A stretch of DNA of 64,000 bases from assembly GCF_004116625.1 (NCBI RefSeq), contig NZ_NXIE01000001.1, forward strand, positions 248,001 through 312,000, in the 5' to 3' direction. Positions 1-8,413 of this stretch are shown piece by piece. Numbering within the stretch: the first letter of the stretch is position 1; every line of letters begins with the position of its first letter. The notes under the pieces are model-generated. The model searched no databases and was not told where the DNA came from. It was given only the letters and a program-made list of their open reading frames with translations. This DNA is from Halarcobacter mediterraneus (GTDB lineage Bacteria; Campylobacterota; Campylobacteria; Campylobacterales; Arcobacteraceae). Both the position numbers and the translations under genes were made by a program.

Positions 1-681
1 AATATATTTTTTATAAGAAGTGGCTTTTATAGAGTTTTTCATTTTTATACCAAAAAATACACCAATTAAAGATGCAAGCCCTACAACAAGCCCTTCTTTA
101 TAAAGCATTTGTTCACTTATTGCCAAAGAAGTGAATCCTGCTACGGAAGAGAAAATTACAAAAAATAGACTTAGGCTAGTAGCTACTTTTAATGGATATT
201 TCATAAAACCAACTAAAATTGGTATTAACATTACTGCTCCACCAACACCAATACTCATTGCAATAATTCCAATAAAAAAACCAACTGTAAAAAGTCTTAA
301 TTTACTATGTTGTTTTATTTCTTCAGTGGGTTCAGAAGGTGAGAAAAAAATTTTTACAATAGAAAATATAATGATTAGTATAAATAAATATTGTAAAAAG
401 AGGTCAGAAACTAAAGAGTGGATAAAGCTATTTTGCAATCCTCCTACAAAACCACCAAGTCCAATAACAATACCATCTTTGAAAACAGATTTTGCTTTCT
501 TTGAGTTTAAAAAAGAACCATAAATTGAAGAAAAAACCATTTGCATAATAGAAATTGCAATGGCTTCTTTCATAATAAAACCACTAGCTATAAGCATAGG
601 AACAAGAATCATTCCTCCTCCTACACCAAAAAAACCAGATACAAAACCTGTAATAATTCCAAATATTGAAAGTTCTAACAT
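1..681 (-). CDS. TauE/SafE family sulfite/anion exporter (3' end outside the window)
   Basis: This is a polytopic inner-membrane protein of the TauE/SafE family, which exports sulfite, sulfoacetate or related anions. Translation from the ATG at 681 gives an N-terminus with the family's glycine-rich turn (FGVGGGMILVPML), and a second copy of that motif (SIGVGGAVMLIPIL) about 140 residues later, the typical internal duplication. The gene runs off the left edge, so the last part of the second half is missing. It begins 1 base after the cysE stop codon, so it is probably co-transcribed with cysE; a link to sulfur metabolism is suggestive only. The substrate cannot be told from sequence. Confidence 0.85.
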   Translation of the reverse strand, partial: MLELSIFGIITGFVSGFFGVGGGMILVPMLIASGFIMKEAIAISIMQMVFSSIYGSFLNSKKAKSVFKDGIVIGLGGFVGGLQNSFIHSLVSDLFLQYLFILIIIFSIVKIFFSPSEPTEEIKQHSKLRLFTVGFFIGIIAMSIGVGGAVMLIPILVGFMKYPLKVATSLSLFFVIFSSVAGFTSLAISEQMLYKEGLVVGLASLIGVFFGIKMKNSIKATSYKKYI

Positions 682-682
682 T

Positions 683-1465
683 TTATTTCTTTATTGAATT
701 CATAGCATCAATAAATCTATTGTAATCTTCTTCTAATTTTTTATCTTTGTTGCTTACATCTATACCATCTTCTTCTTTAAGTACTTCTTCTAAAATATGA
801 ATTCTCTCTATAAGATATTTAAACATCTCTTTATTAATATCTGGTAAATCATCATGGGCAAGTCTACAGTTTTTCTTATCTTTTTTAATAATTTTAGCTG
901 GAACTCCAACGGCTGTAGAGTTTTTAGGAACATTACAAACAACTACAGAATTTGCACCAACTTTTGAGTTTTTATCAATTATGATATTTCCTAATACTTT
1001 TGCTCCACTTCCTATAACTGCATTTGATCTAATAGTAGGGTGACGTTTACCTTTATCCAGACTTACTCCACCTAAGGTTACTCCTTGATAAATAAGAACA
1101 TCATCTTCAATAATAGTTGTAGCTCCAATAACAACCCCAATTGCATGATCTATAAATACTCTTCTTCCAATTGTTGCAGCTGGGTGAATATCTGTTTTTG
1201 TTAGTAAAGATCCTATTCCTACTAAAGCTCTTGCTGTTTTTGTCCAACCTTTATTATAAAGTTTATTTGCAATTCTATGATTAATAATTGCCCAAACACC
1301 TGGATAGTTAAAGAATAGTTCAAAACTAGAGTCTAATGCTGGATCATTTAATTTAGGAACGGAAAAATCTTCTTTTATTTGTTTCCATAAAGATATTTTC
1401 TTTTGATCATTTAAAATATGTGTTTTAATTTTTTCATGTATATTTTTTTCTTTTGCTTCACTCAT
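683..1465 (-). CDS. cysE: Serine O-acetyltransferase
   Basis: CysE acetylates L-serine with acetyl-CoA to O-acetylserine, the precursor of cysteine. The 260-residue protein has a helical N-terminal domain (about 1-90), then a left-handed beta-helix of hexapeptide repeats. The active-site signature is present: D92-I-H94-P at the domain boundary and H107 in FIDHAIGVVIG. After the beta-helix there is an acidic/lysine-rich tail of roughly 60 residues. The start overlaps the 3' end of speA by 8 bases, so the two are translationally coupled. No cysK lies nearby. The order cysE-speA-hisS-tmk-coaD-ubiX is the same as in C. jejuni, which supports the assignment. Confidence 0.95.
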   Translation of the reverse strand: MSEAKEKNIHEKIKTHILNDQKKISLWKQIKEDFSVPKLNDPALDSSFELFFNYPGVWAIINHRIANKLYNKGWTKTARALVGIGSLLTKTDIHPAATIGRRVFIDHAIGVVIGATTIIEDDVLIYQGVTLGGVSLDKGKRHPTIRSNAVIGSGAKVLGNIIIDKNSKVGANSVVVCNVPKNSTAVGVPAKIIKKDKKNCRLAHDDLPDINKEMFKYLIERIHILEEVLKEEDGIDVSNKDKKLEEDYNRFIDAMNSIKK

Positions 1466-3263
1466 TATAACTCCATGCTGTTTTTAGATAGCTATTTTCA
1501 TGTAAATATTTTTCTAAAATTTCATAGGTATTTCTATCTAAATCTTTTTCTAATATATTTTTTATTTCACCTGTGTCATAATCAATATCTTCTAAGATAT
1601 CAATAATTTTTTGAGATTCAATAATCTTTTCTAATTTTAATTCATTATTTTCAAAAACAACATTAACCTCTGTAGGATGAGAAAATAGATTATGTTTCAT
1701 TCCTAAAGTATCTTGATATGCTCCTACATTAAAAAATGCAAGATAATATTCTTCTTTTTCTAAATCTACATTATGTAAATATAAAGGTTTTTTAGCATTA
1801 AACTCTATTTCTCCATCACTATCACAAGTAATATCCCATAAAGAAGCACTTCTTGTAGGTTTTTTATCTAAATGACTAATTGGCATGATAGGAAACTCTT
1901 GATTTATCCCCCATAAATCAGGAAGTGATTGGAAGATAGAGAAGTTTAACAGATATTTTTCTTGTATCTTATTATCGATTCTTTTTAACTCTTCATAGTC
2001 TTCTATTTCAAGTAAATTTATAGATTTCTTAATAATTAATTGAGCAAGTATTTCTGCATTACTTCTATCTTGTAAATCAATATAACCTAAATCAAAAAGT
2101 TTTAATAAAGATTCTAAATGATCCATACTATCATGCATATATTCTAATGCTGTTTTTATATTAATGTCTTCATATAATTCATTTAATTCTTCAATTAAAG
2201 GTGGATTTACTTCTTTTAGCCTTAAGTTATTTTCTTCGTACTCCGCTGAAAATAGTTCAAGGACAGGTGTAATTAAAACAGTACTATTTGCAGAAATAAA
2301 TCTTCCAGACTCTGTATAAATATCTGGTTCTTCTACACCTTTTTGTTTTGCAATATTTTTTAAAGTAAAAATTACATCATTCGCAAACTCTTGTAAGTGA
2401 TATTGTGTAGTTCTTTGATATTGTGAATATTCAACTGCTAGTCCACCACCAATATTTATAGCACTTAAGTTTGTAGCTCCTAAGTTTTTTAGTTCGGCAT
2501 AAATATGTCCTGACTCTTTGAGTGCTTTTTTTAGTGGTTTTATTGTCGTCATTGCTGAACCAATATGAAAATGAATCATAGTTAAGTAATGAAGAAGATC
2601 GTTCTTCTTTAGTAGTTCATATGCTTCAAGTATTTCAGTAGAACTAAGACCAAATTTAGAATCAATACCACCTGACTTTGCCCAAGCTCCACCTCCACTA
2701 TTAAATAGTCTAACTCTAATTCCTACATTTGGTGTTGGTAAAGAGGTCTCTTTTTCTACTTCTAATATCATTTCAAGTTCTGTTAGACCTTCAATAATAA
2801 TAGTTATATTATGACCCATTTTTTTTGCAATAAAAGCTATATGAATCATTTCTTTATCTTTAAATCCATTAATTGTAATAGGAGAACCATAATTATTATA
2901 AGTCATAGCTAAAATAAGTTCAGCCTTACTTCCTGCTTCTAAACCATATCCAAACTCCTCTCCTGATTTTACAAGGGGTAATAAAAAGTTTGGAAGTTGA
3001 TTTACTTTTAAAGGAAACACTGCATTAAATTTTCCTTTATAATCATACTCTTTTATCGCATTTTCATATAATGTAAACAATTTTGATATCTGTTTATTTG
3101 TTAAATGGGGGAATCTAAGTAGTAAGGGACCTTTAAAATCTTGTGCTCTAATATCTCTTACAATATCTAAAAGTGCAGGTTTTGATGCATAATTTATTTT
3201 TGCTAATCCATTTTCAATGAAAAAGTTATCATCAGACCAAATATCTATACCATAATTTTCCAA
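1458..3263 (-). CDS. speA: Biosynthetic arginine decarboxylase
   Basis: SpeA is a PLP-dependent fold-III decarboxylase that converts arginine to agmatine, the first step of putrescine/spermidine synthesis. The likely Schiff-base lysine is K86 in FPLKVNQ. The motifs GYGLEAGSKAEL and the glycine-rich INIGGGLAVEY phosphate-binding loop follow in the barrel. The 601-residue length fits the biosynthetic (SpeA) type, not the shorter ornithine decarboxylase-type enzymes. It starts 2 bases downstream of the hisS stop and overlaps cysE by 8 bases, so it is internal to one operon. No agmatine-processing gene is visible in the window. Confidence 0.95.
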   Translation of the reverse strand: MENYGIDIWSDDNFFIENGLAKINYASKPALLDIVRDIRAQDFKGPLLLRFPHLTNKQISKLFTLYENAIKEYDYKGKFNAVFPLKVNQLPNFLLPLVKSGEEFGYGLEAGSKAELILAMTYNNYGSPITINGFKDKEMIHIAFIAKKMGHNITIIIEGLTELEMILEVEKETSLPTPNVGIRVRLFNSGGGAWAKSGGIDSKFGLSSTEILEAYELLKKNDLLHYLTMIHFHIGSAMTTIKPLKKALKESGHIYAELKNLGATNLSAINIGGGLAVEYSQYQRTTQYHLQEFANDVIFTLKNIAKQKGVEEPDIYTESGRFISANSTVLITPVLELFSAEYEENNLRLKEVNPPLIEELNELYEDINIKTALEYMHDSMDHLESLLKLFDLGYIDLQDRSNAEILAQLIIKKSINLLEIEDYEELKRIDNKIQEKYLLNFSIFQSLPDLWGINQEFPIMPISHLDKKPTRSASLWDITCDSDGEIEFNAKKPLYLHNVDLEKEEYYLAFFNVGAYQDTLGMKHNLFSHPTEVNVVFENNELKLEKIIESQKIIDILEDIDYDTGEIKNILEKDLDRNTYEILEKYLHENSYLKTAWSYNE

Positions 3264-3265
3264 TA

Positions 3266-4483
3266 TTAAAAATCCTCTATTTTTATAGTTTTTTCTTCTT
3301 GTGTTTCAATATTTTTTACATAAATAGTGTTATCATTCAGTTCATTTTCACCAATTAAAGCAACTATATTTGCTCCTTGCTTTTGAGCAAGTTTAAAGTG
3401 TTTTCCAAAACCTCTTGATGTATATTCCATAATAGTTTTTGTAGTTTTTCTTTTATTATTTACAACTTTAGATACTAAATTTAATGCTTTATCATCCATT
3501 GCGCCTACATAAACTATATCCTCTTTTTGTTCTTTCATTTTTACAAGTTCTAGTAATCTTTCTATTCCAATAGCAAACCCAATTCCAGGAGTTTCTCTTC
3601 CACCAAGGAATTCAACAAGTTTGTCATATCTTCCTCCACCTGCAATTGCACTTTGTGATCCAATCTCATTTGAAGTAAACTCGAATGCTGTTTGAGAGTA
3701 ATAATCTAAACCTCTAACAAGATTTGTATCTATCTCATATTTAATATTATTGAAGTCTAAAATCTCTTTTAACTTTTCAAAATCTGTATCACATTTCTCA
3801 CAAAGATTATTAGTGATTTTAGGAGCATTGTATAATAGTTTTTGACAGGTTTCATTTTTACAATCTAAAACTCTAATTGGATTTGTATGAATTCTTCTAT
3901 TACAGTCTTCGCAAAGGTTTTCTTGAATGTTTGTTAAATACTTAATAAGTTTTTCTCTATACGGAGGCATACAAGTTGGACAACCAAGTGAATTAAGCTG
4001 TAAAGTAAATTTAATTCCAAAAAAATCTAAAATATCTTTTAGCATCATTATAATATTTGCATCTTCATAAACTGAAGCTTGACCAAATACTTCACAACCA
4101 AATTGGTGAAATTGTCTTAGTCTTCCTTTTTGAGGTCTTTCATATCTAAACATAGGTCCATAATAGAACCATTTATATGTTCCACCAGCTCTATCAAACT
4201 TATTTTGAACAAAACTTCTTACAACACCTGCTGTTCCTTCTGGTCTTAAACAAACGTCATTTTCACCTTTGTCTATAAACTGATACATCTCTTTATTTAC
4301 AATATCAGAACTTTCACCTACTGATCTTTTAAATAAAGCTGTTTCTTCTAATATAGGGGTTTCAATATAGGAAAAACCATAGTTTCTAGCAATTCTTGAT
4401 GCATTTTCAATAAAGTATGTAAAGTATTTACTATCATCATTTAAAATATCATTCATTCCTCTTAAACTTTGAATATTAGCCAT
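3266..4483 (-). CDS. hisS: Histidyl-tRNA synthetase
   Basis: HisS is a class II aminoacyl-tRNA synthetase that charges tRNA-His in the cytoplasm. The 405-residue protein shows motif 2 (FRYERPQKGRLRQFHQFG), the histidine-specific loop LVRGLDYYSQTAFEF, motif 3 (GIGFAIGIERLLEL) and the C-terminal anticodon-binding domain. The insertion domain between motifs 2 and 3 carries several CxxC pairs (CPTC, CEDC, CEKC), as is usual in bacterial HisS of this branch. The start ATG overlaps the end of tmk by 8 bases, so expression is coupled. Confidence 0.97.
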   Translation of the reverse strand: MANIQSLRGMNDILNDDSKYFTYFIENASRIARNYGFSYIETPILEETALFKRSVGESSDIVNKEMYQFIDKGENDVCLRPEGTAGVVRSFVQNKFDRAGGTYKWFYYGPMFRYERPQKGRLRQFHQFGCEVFGQASVYEDANIIMMLKDILDFFGIKFTLQLNSLGCPTCMPPYREKLIKYLTNIQENLCEDCNRRIHTNPIRVLDCKNETCQKLLYNAPKITNNLCEKCDTDFEKLKEILDFNNIKYEIDTNLVRGLDYYSQTAFEFTSNEIGSQSAIAGGGRYDKLVEFLGGRETPGIGFAIGIERLLELVKMKEQKEDIVYVGAMDDKALNLVSKVVNNKRKTTKTIMEYTSRGFGKHFKLAQKQGANIVALIGENELNDNTIYVKNIETQEEKTIKIEDF

Positions 4484-5042
4484 TAATAAATCCTTCTATT
4501 TTTTCTGCAATTTCTTCGATGCTTAAGCTTGCATCTATATAAATATGGTTTAAATTTAATATTTCTATTGTTTTTTTCATTCTGTTTTGAATATCAAGTA
4601 AATACTCAATTCCTCTTGATTCTATTGAATCATTTGATTTATTTCCTAATCTTTTAATTAACTCTTCTTTTGATAATTCAAGTAAAATAACATGACTAGG
4701 TAGTATATTTTGTGTTGCAATTAAATTTAAATTTGTTACAAGTTCTAAAGGTAGTTGTTTTGCATAAGAGATACCACTAATTATACTTCTATCACTTATA
4801 ACCATCTTTTCTTCATTTGGTTTAATAACTTGCTCTATATGTTCAGCTCTGTCTGCAAGAAATAAAAACATTTCAGCAGTTTTACTTGTCGCTTCACCAT
4901 TTAAAGCCATTGCTCTTAGTTTTAAACCTATTTGAGTTCCACCTGGTTCTTTTGTAAAAACCGCATCTTTGTGGTTTTTTTTCAAAATATCAAGTTGAGT
5001 TGATTTACCAGCTGTATCAACTCCTTCAATTACTACATACAT
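4476..5042 (-). CDS. tmk: Thymidylate kinase
   Basis: Tmk phosphorylates dTMP to dTDP for DNA synthesis. The P-loop lies at the very N-terminus (GVDTAGKST, residues 7-15; most homologues have GVDGAGKST). TKEPGGT and the DRSIISGISY segment are the substrate-binding DR motif and its neighbourhood. At 188 residues it is slightly shorter than the usual 200-210. It overlaps coaD upstream by 10 bases and hisS downstream by 8 bases, which places it inside the same coupled operon. Confidence 0.95.
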   Translation of the reverse strand: MYVVIEGVDTAGKSTQLDILKKNHKDAVFTKEPGGTQIGLKLRAMALNGEATSKTAEMFLFLADRAEHIEQVIKPNEEKMVISDRSIISGISYAKQLPLELVTNLNLIATQNILPSHVILLELSKEELIKRLGNKSNDSIESRGIEYLLDIQNRMKKTIEILNLNHIYIDASLSIEEIAEKIEGFING

Positions 5043-5527
5043 TTTAATACCTCGTCTGGTACAAGATGACAGAACTTACCATCAAACCTAATTATCTCTC
5101 TTACAATTGTTGAAGAAACAAAGGCATTTTCTAATGTTGGCATTAGATAAAGTGTTTCTAGTTTTTTATTGATTGATGAGTTTGCATAACCCATTTGTAG
5201 TTCGTATTCAAAATCAGAAACAGCTCTAAGTCCTCTAATAATAGTATGTATTTCTAGTTCTGTTGCTAAATCAACTAATAAAGTATCAAAGCCAATAACT
5301 TTAACTGTTTCCATATTTTTTGTTGCAGCTTTAGCAAATTCAACTCTTCTTTCATGGGAAAACATTGGACCTTTTCTTTCACTTTTTGCAACTGCAATAA
5401 TAACTTCATCAAAGATATTTGCAGCTCTTCTGATAATATCCATATGTCCATTAGTAATTGGGTCAAAAGTCCCACTATAAATAGCTTTTCTATAAGAGTC
5501 AAGAGGTTTTTTTAAATTTTCTGCCAT
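5033..5527 (-). CDS. coaD: Phosphopantetheine adenylyltransferase
   Basis: CoaD adenylates 4'-phosphopantetheine to dephospho-CoA. The nucleotidyltransferase signature GTFDPITNGHMD, containing the T-x-G-H form of the HIGH motif, and the VSSTIVRE motif identify it. I chose the ATG at 5527 (MAENLKK) over the one at 5539, because the purine-rich GGAAAT sits about 8 bases before it and the earlier ATG lies inside ubiX without a Shine-Dalgarno sequence. Even so, the N-terminus is some 15 residues longer than in typical CoaD, where the first strand begins at residue 2-4. It is coupled to ubiX upstream and tmk downstream. Confidence 0.94.
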   Translation of the reverse strand: MAENLKKPLDSYRKAIYSGTFDPITNGHMDIIRRAANIFDEVIIAVAKSERKGPMFSHERRVEFAKAATKNMETVKVIGFDTLLVDLATELEIHTIIRGLRAVSDFEYELQMGYANSSINKKLETLYLMPTLENAFVSSTIVREIIRFDGKFCHLVPDEVLKCM

Positions 5528-5529
5528 TA

Positions 5530-6084
5530 TTATTTCCATCTTTTATATAAATTGTGGTCAATTTTTAATAAATCAAACCATTTTCCTATCATAAAGTCTT
5601 CCATCATTTCTAGTGAATCTTGTTTTGAATAATATGCAAGTGTAGGGGGAGCAATAGTTACACCTAGTTTTGAAAGTTTTAACATATTCTCCAAGGCTAT
5701 TGAAGAATAAGGCATTTCTCTAGGGGCTAAGATAATATCTCTATTCTCTTTAAGCATAACTGTAAATGCTCTAGTAACTAAGTTATCGCTGATTCCTACA
5801 GCACATTTTGCAAGGGTATTCATAGAGCAAGGAAGAATAATCATCTTGTCTGTTTTAAAAGAACCTGATGCGATAGGGGCTTCTATTTGAGTTTCTTTAT
5901 AGATAAAAGAGTCTTTTCTTTCATTTATCAAGTCTTTTATATTTATATTTTCTTCAAGTTTTAAGGCTTTTTTAGCACTTTTTGAAATTACTGTATGAAC
6001 TTCTATATTGCTAGGAAGTTTTTGTATAAATTTTAAACCTAGTCTAGAACCACTAGCACCAGTTATCGCAACAACTAATTTCAT
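5530..6084 (-). CDS. ubiX: Flavin prenyltransferase UbiX
   Basis: UbiX attaches dimethylallyl phosphate to FMN, making the prenylated flavin cofactor of UbiD-type decarboxylases (menaquinone/ubiquinone or aromatic acid pathways). The flavoprotein fold is clear: N-terminal VVAITGASGSRLGL, the SGSFKTDKMIILPCSMNTLAKCAVGISDNL segment (in two parts: SGSF and PCSMNTLAKCAVG), and LAPREMPYS. The 184-residue length is normal. It is the first gene of the minus-strand operon; in C. jejuni flgA precedes ubiX, whereas here a divergent regulatory island does. No ubiD is in the window. Confidence 0.95.
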   Translation of the reverse strand: MKLVVAITGASGSRLGLKFIQKLPSNIEVHTVISKSAKKALKLEENINIKDLINERKDSFIYKETQIEAPIASGSFKTDKMIILPCSMNTLAKCAVGISDNLVTRAFTVMLKENRDIILAPREMPYSSIALENMLKLSKLGVTIAPPTLAYYSKQDSLEMMEDFMIGKWFDLLKIDHNLYKRWK

Positions 6085-6308
6085 TTAAAACCTTTTTTGA
6101 TTTTTAGAAGAAGTAGATGTTAGCTAAAAATGACTTTATTTTCAAAAAGATAGATAAAAATACAAATAAAAATTATCAAAAAGTACATTAAGTTTAATCT
6201 AATATTAAGCAATGTTTATATATCATTTTGTATAAGTATTTTATATCTTTTATTTTACAATATGTTAACTAAAAAATATAAAATAATACTTTTTGTAAAG
6301 GAAATAAT

Positions 6309-6950
6309 ATGTCTAATATTTTAAGTTTTGTGAGAGTTAACAACAATAATGAGATTTATACAAAAAAACAAATAGAGGGATTAGAAAACTATATAGAAAA
6401 AAACAATATTTCAATTTCTCAAAATATAGAAATTGAAATTGATACCCCAGAAGAAGAAAAAAATATTTTAGAGTTTTTAAAAAGATGTCAACCTTCATCT
6501 ACAATTATTGTTTATGATTTAAATGTTTTTGGAAGAACTATTGAGACAATTTTAGAAATTGTAAAATTTCTTTTATCAAACAAAGTTAGAATTATTGTTG
6601 TTAAACAAAATTTAGATTTAATTGATGATAAAGATATGTTAACACAGATGATTCTTGGTGTTATATCAATGACAGTAAATTTAGAAAAAGATTTAATGAG
6701 TATAAGAACTAAAGAAGCTCTAGCTGCAAAGAAATTAAAAGGCGAACATTTAGGTAAACCAAAAGGCACAATTCAAAAGTCTAAATTTGATAAACAAAGG
6801 GATAAAATTGAAGAGTTATTAGCAGTTGGTTTATCTGTTAGAAAAATTGCAAAACTTTTAGGGTATAATAATCATATAGGATTAAATAATTATGTTAAAA
6901 AAAGGAATATTAGACATAATTTGCCAAGCACCTTAGAAATAGCAAGCTAA
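6309..6950 (+). CDS. Serine-recombinase/resolvase homologue lacking catalytic residues
   Basis: The protein aligns along its length with resolvase/invertase-type serine recombinases: an N-terminal catalytic-domain fold (1-140), the E-helix region with RTKEALAAKKLKGEHLGKPKG, and a C-terminal helix-turn-helix (about 160-205, KIEELLAVGLSVRKIAKLLG). Key residues are missing. The R-V-S-T motif is R-V-N-N here, so the nucleophilic serine is asparagine; L-D-R-L-G-R is L-N-V-F-G-R, so one catalytic arginine is valine; and the DR pair near residue 45 is acidic. It should bind DNA but not cut it. Upstream lies a 224-base A+T-rich gap that must hold its promoter. It is followed 22 bases later by a CBS-domain gene. 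Confidence 0.8.
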   Translation: MSNILSFVRVNNNNEIYTKKQIEGLENYIEKNNISISQNIEIEIDTPEEEKNILEFLKRCQPSSTIIVYDLNVFGRTIETILEIVKFLLSNKVRIIVVKQNLDLIDDKDMLTQMILGVISMTVNLEKDLMSIRTKEALAAKKLKGEHLGKPKGTIQKSKFDKQRDKIEELLAVGLSVRKIAKLLGYNNHIGLNNYVKKRNIRHNLPSTLEIAS

Positions 6951-6972
6951 GGGATTAAAAAAGGAGTAAAAA

Positions 6973-7635
6973 ATGTTTGCAATATATAATAAAGCAGGTT
7001 TGAACTTTAGAAGTACTATTGACAATCTTTACTCCTTATCAAATGTAGACTCAATATCAAGAGTTAGAAATAATACAGAAGAAGGTCTTCCTAAAGATCA
7101 TTCCCTTAAAAATAAAAAAAGAACTGGTAAAACTTTTGAAGAAGAATTAAATAATAAAGATACTTCTGATGTAACATCTGTATATAAGGAAATTGCAAAT
7201 ATAGATACAAAAGAACCTATATTTCATATAAAAGAACTGATGAAAACTGATGTAATTACTTTAAATGAAGATGATACTATTAAAAAAGCATATGAATTAA
7301 TGGAAGAATATGAAGTTAGACAAATACCTGTTTTAAGTATAGAAGACGGGAAAATTATAGGTATGGTGACTCATAAATTATTAGTAGAATATATTTTTAA
7401 TGATTTAGAGTATGCAGAACACAATGCCAATAGAACTTTAGATACTTTGGATTTTGGACAAGTAATAACAGCAGATCCTATAACAGATATAAGAAGAGTT
7501 GCAAAAGTTATGTCTGATTTTAGCTTAACAGCTATTCCTGTAGTAGATGAAGAGGATAATATTAAAGGAATAGTTTCACGTGCAAATATTTTAAAAGCAA
7601 TTGCAAATACTCCTCCTTTACAAATTTGGGGATAA
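6973..7635 (+). CDS. CBS-domain pair protein
   Basis: Two consecutive CBS domains fill residues about 85-215 (MKTDVITLNEDDTIKKAY and then VITADPITDIRRVAKVMS). Such Bateman modules bind adenosine nucleotides and usually regulate a partner. The first 80 residues are polar and unlike any domain I recognise. The C-terminus (TPPLQIWG) resembles the ends of stand-alone CBS proteins in related bacteria. A good ribosome-binding site (AAGGAGT) precedes the ATG. It sits between the recombinase-like gene and a response regulator on the same strand, hinting at a small regulatory operon; the target is unknown. Confidence 0.8.
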   Translation: MFAIYNKAGLNFRSTIDNLYSLSNVDSISRVRNNTEEGLPKDHSLKNKKRTGKTFEEELNNKDTSDVTSVYKEIANIDTKEPIFHIKELMKTDVITLNEDDTIKKAYELMEEYEVRQIPVLSIEDGKIIGMVTHKLLVEYIFNDLEYAEHNANRTLDTLDFGQVITADPITDIRRVAKVMSDFSLTAIPVVDEEDNIKGIVSRANILKAIANTPPLQIWG

Positions 7636-7709
7636 TCTTTTTTATAACTAACAAATAATTAATACATCTATTATAAGATTCCATAACTATAATACTATGG
7701 AGAATATAT

Positions 7710-8381
7710 TTGAGTGCATTAAAAGTTTTAGTTTTAGAAAATAAAGATAGTTTTAATACTCAGATTATAAAAGTACTAAAAGATAATGATTTTTATATAG
7801 ACATTTCCAAAGATGATAATGATTTTTTATCACAGATTTATGAAAAGCATTATGATTTATATTTAATAGGTATAAATGAAGATTCTTTACCTCGCTTTAA
7901 CTTAATGAAAGCATTAAATGATTTTAAGGATTTGACTTTAAAAATGGTTATAACATCTACTCCTGATATAACTAAACGCTCTTTTTTATATGGTTGTGAT
8001 GAATGTGTAATTAAAAATCTTGCAGATGAGAAAGAAATAATTTTAAGAATTAAAGCTTTAATTAGAAGACAGTTCAGAGTTTATGGTGATTTTATTCTTT
8101 TAAAAAAAAATATCAAATATGATATTTTTACAAAAAAGATATATAAAAATAATGTTGAAGTTTTTTTAGGAGAAAAACCTTCGATGATTTTAGATTATTT
8201 ATTAAAATATAAAGAGATATTTGTATCTTCAGAAAAACTAGAAGTAGGTGTTTATCCCGCAAATAGTAAATCTAAAAACGCTTCTATACGATTTCATATA
8301 CATAAAATAAGACAAGCACTAGGTAATGACATAATTATTTCTAGTAGAACAAATGGATATAAAATTAATATTGATTTATAA
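7710..8381 (+). CDS. OmpR-type orphan response regulator with degenerate receiver
   Basis: Residues 1-120 have the receiver fold and 125-223 an OmpR/PhoB winged helix (HIHKIRQALGNDIIISSRTNGYKINI). The receiver is degenerate: the strand-3 segment reads DLYLIGINEDS, with glycine where the phosphorylated aspartate should be, and the acidic pair after strand 1 is E-N. The conserved T (VITSTP) and K (CVIKNL) remain. It should therefore act independently of phosphorylation, as known for HP1043/HsrA-type orphan regulators, although this is a different protein. Translation begins at TTG with GGAGAA just upstream. No kinase gene is adjacent. A strong hairpin separates it from the convergent oxidase operon. 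Confidence 0.82.
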   Translation: MSALKVLVLENKDSFNTQIIKVLKDNDFYIDISKDDNDFLSQIYEKHYDLYLIGINEDSLPRFNLMKALNDFKDLTLKMVITSTPDITKRSFLYGCDECVIKNLADEKEIILRIKALIRRQFRVYGDFILLKKNIKYDIFTKKIYKNNVEVFLGEKPSMILDYLLKYKEIFVSSEKLEVGVYPANSKSKNASIRFHIHKIRQALGNDIIISSRTNGYKINIDL

Positions 8382-8410
8382 AAAAGAAGAAATTAAATTT
8401 CTTCTTTTTT
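8380..8410. terminator. Bidirectional terminator between the response regulator and the oxidase operon
   Basis: A perfect 15-base inverted repeat with one central base (A6-GAAGAAATT and its complement) has A-runs on one side and T-runs on the other, so it can end transcription from both convergent units. It overlaps the last bases of the response-regulator gene and ends just before the stop codon of the minus-strand gene. Confidence 0.8.
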
Positions 8411-8413
8411 AAT

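Noticed and set aside
131-523. 130-residue plus-strand frame
   Set aside because: It lies antisense to the clear TauE/SafE exporter, which has family motifs and good coding character.
6085-6308. Possible small gene or RNA in the gap between ubiX and the recombinase-like gene
   Set aside because: I see only A+T-rich sequence with weak -10-like boxes; no frame with a ribosome site and no convincing stem-loop.
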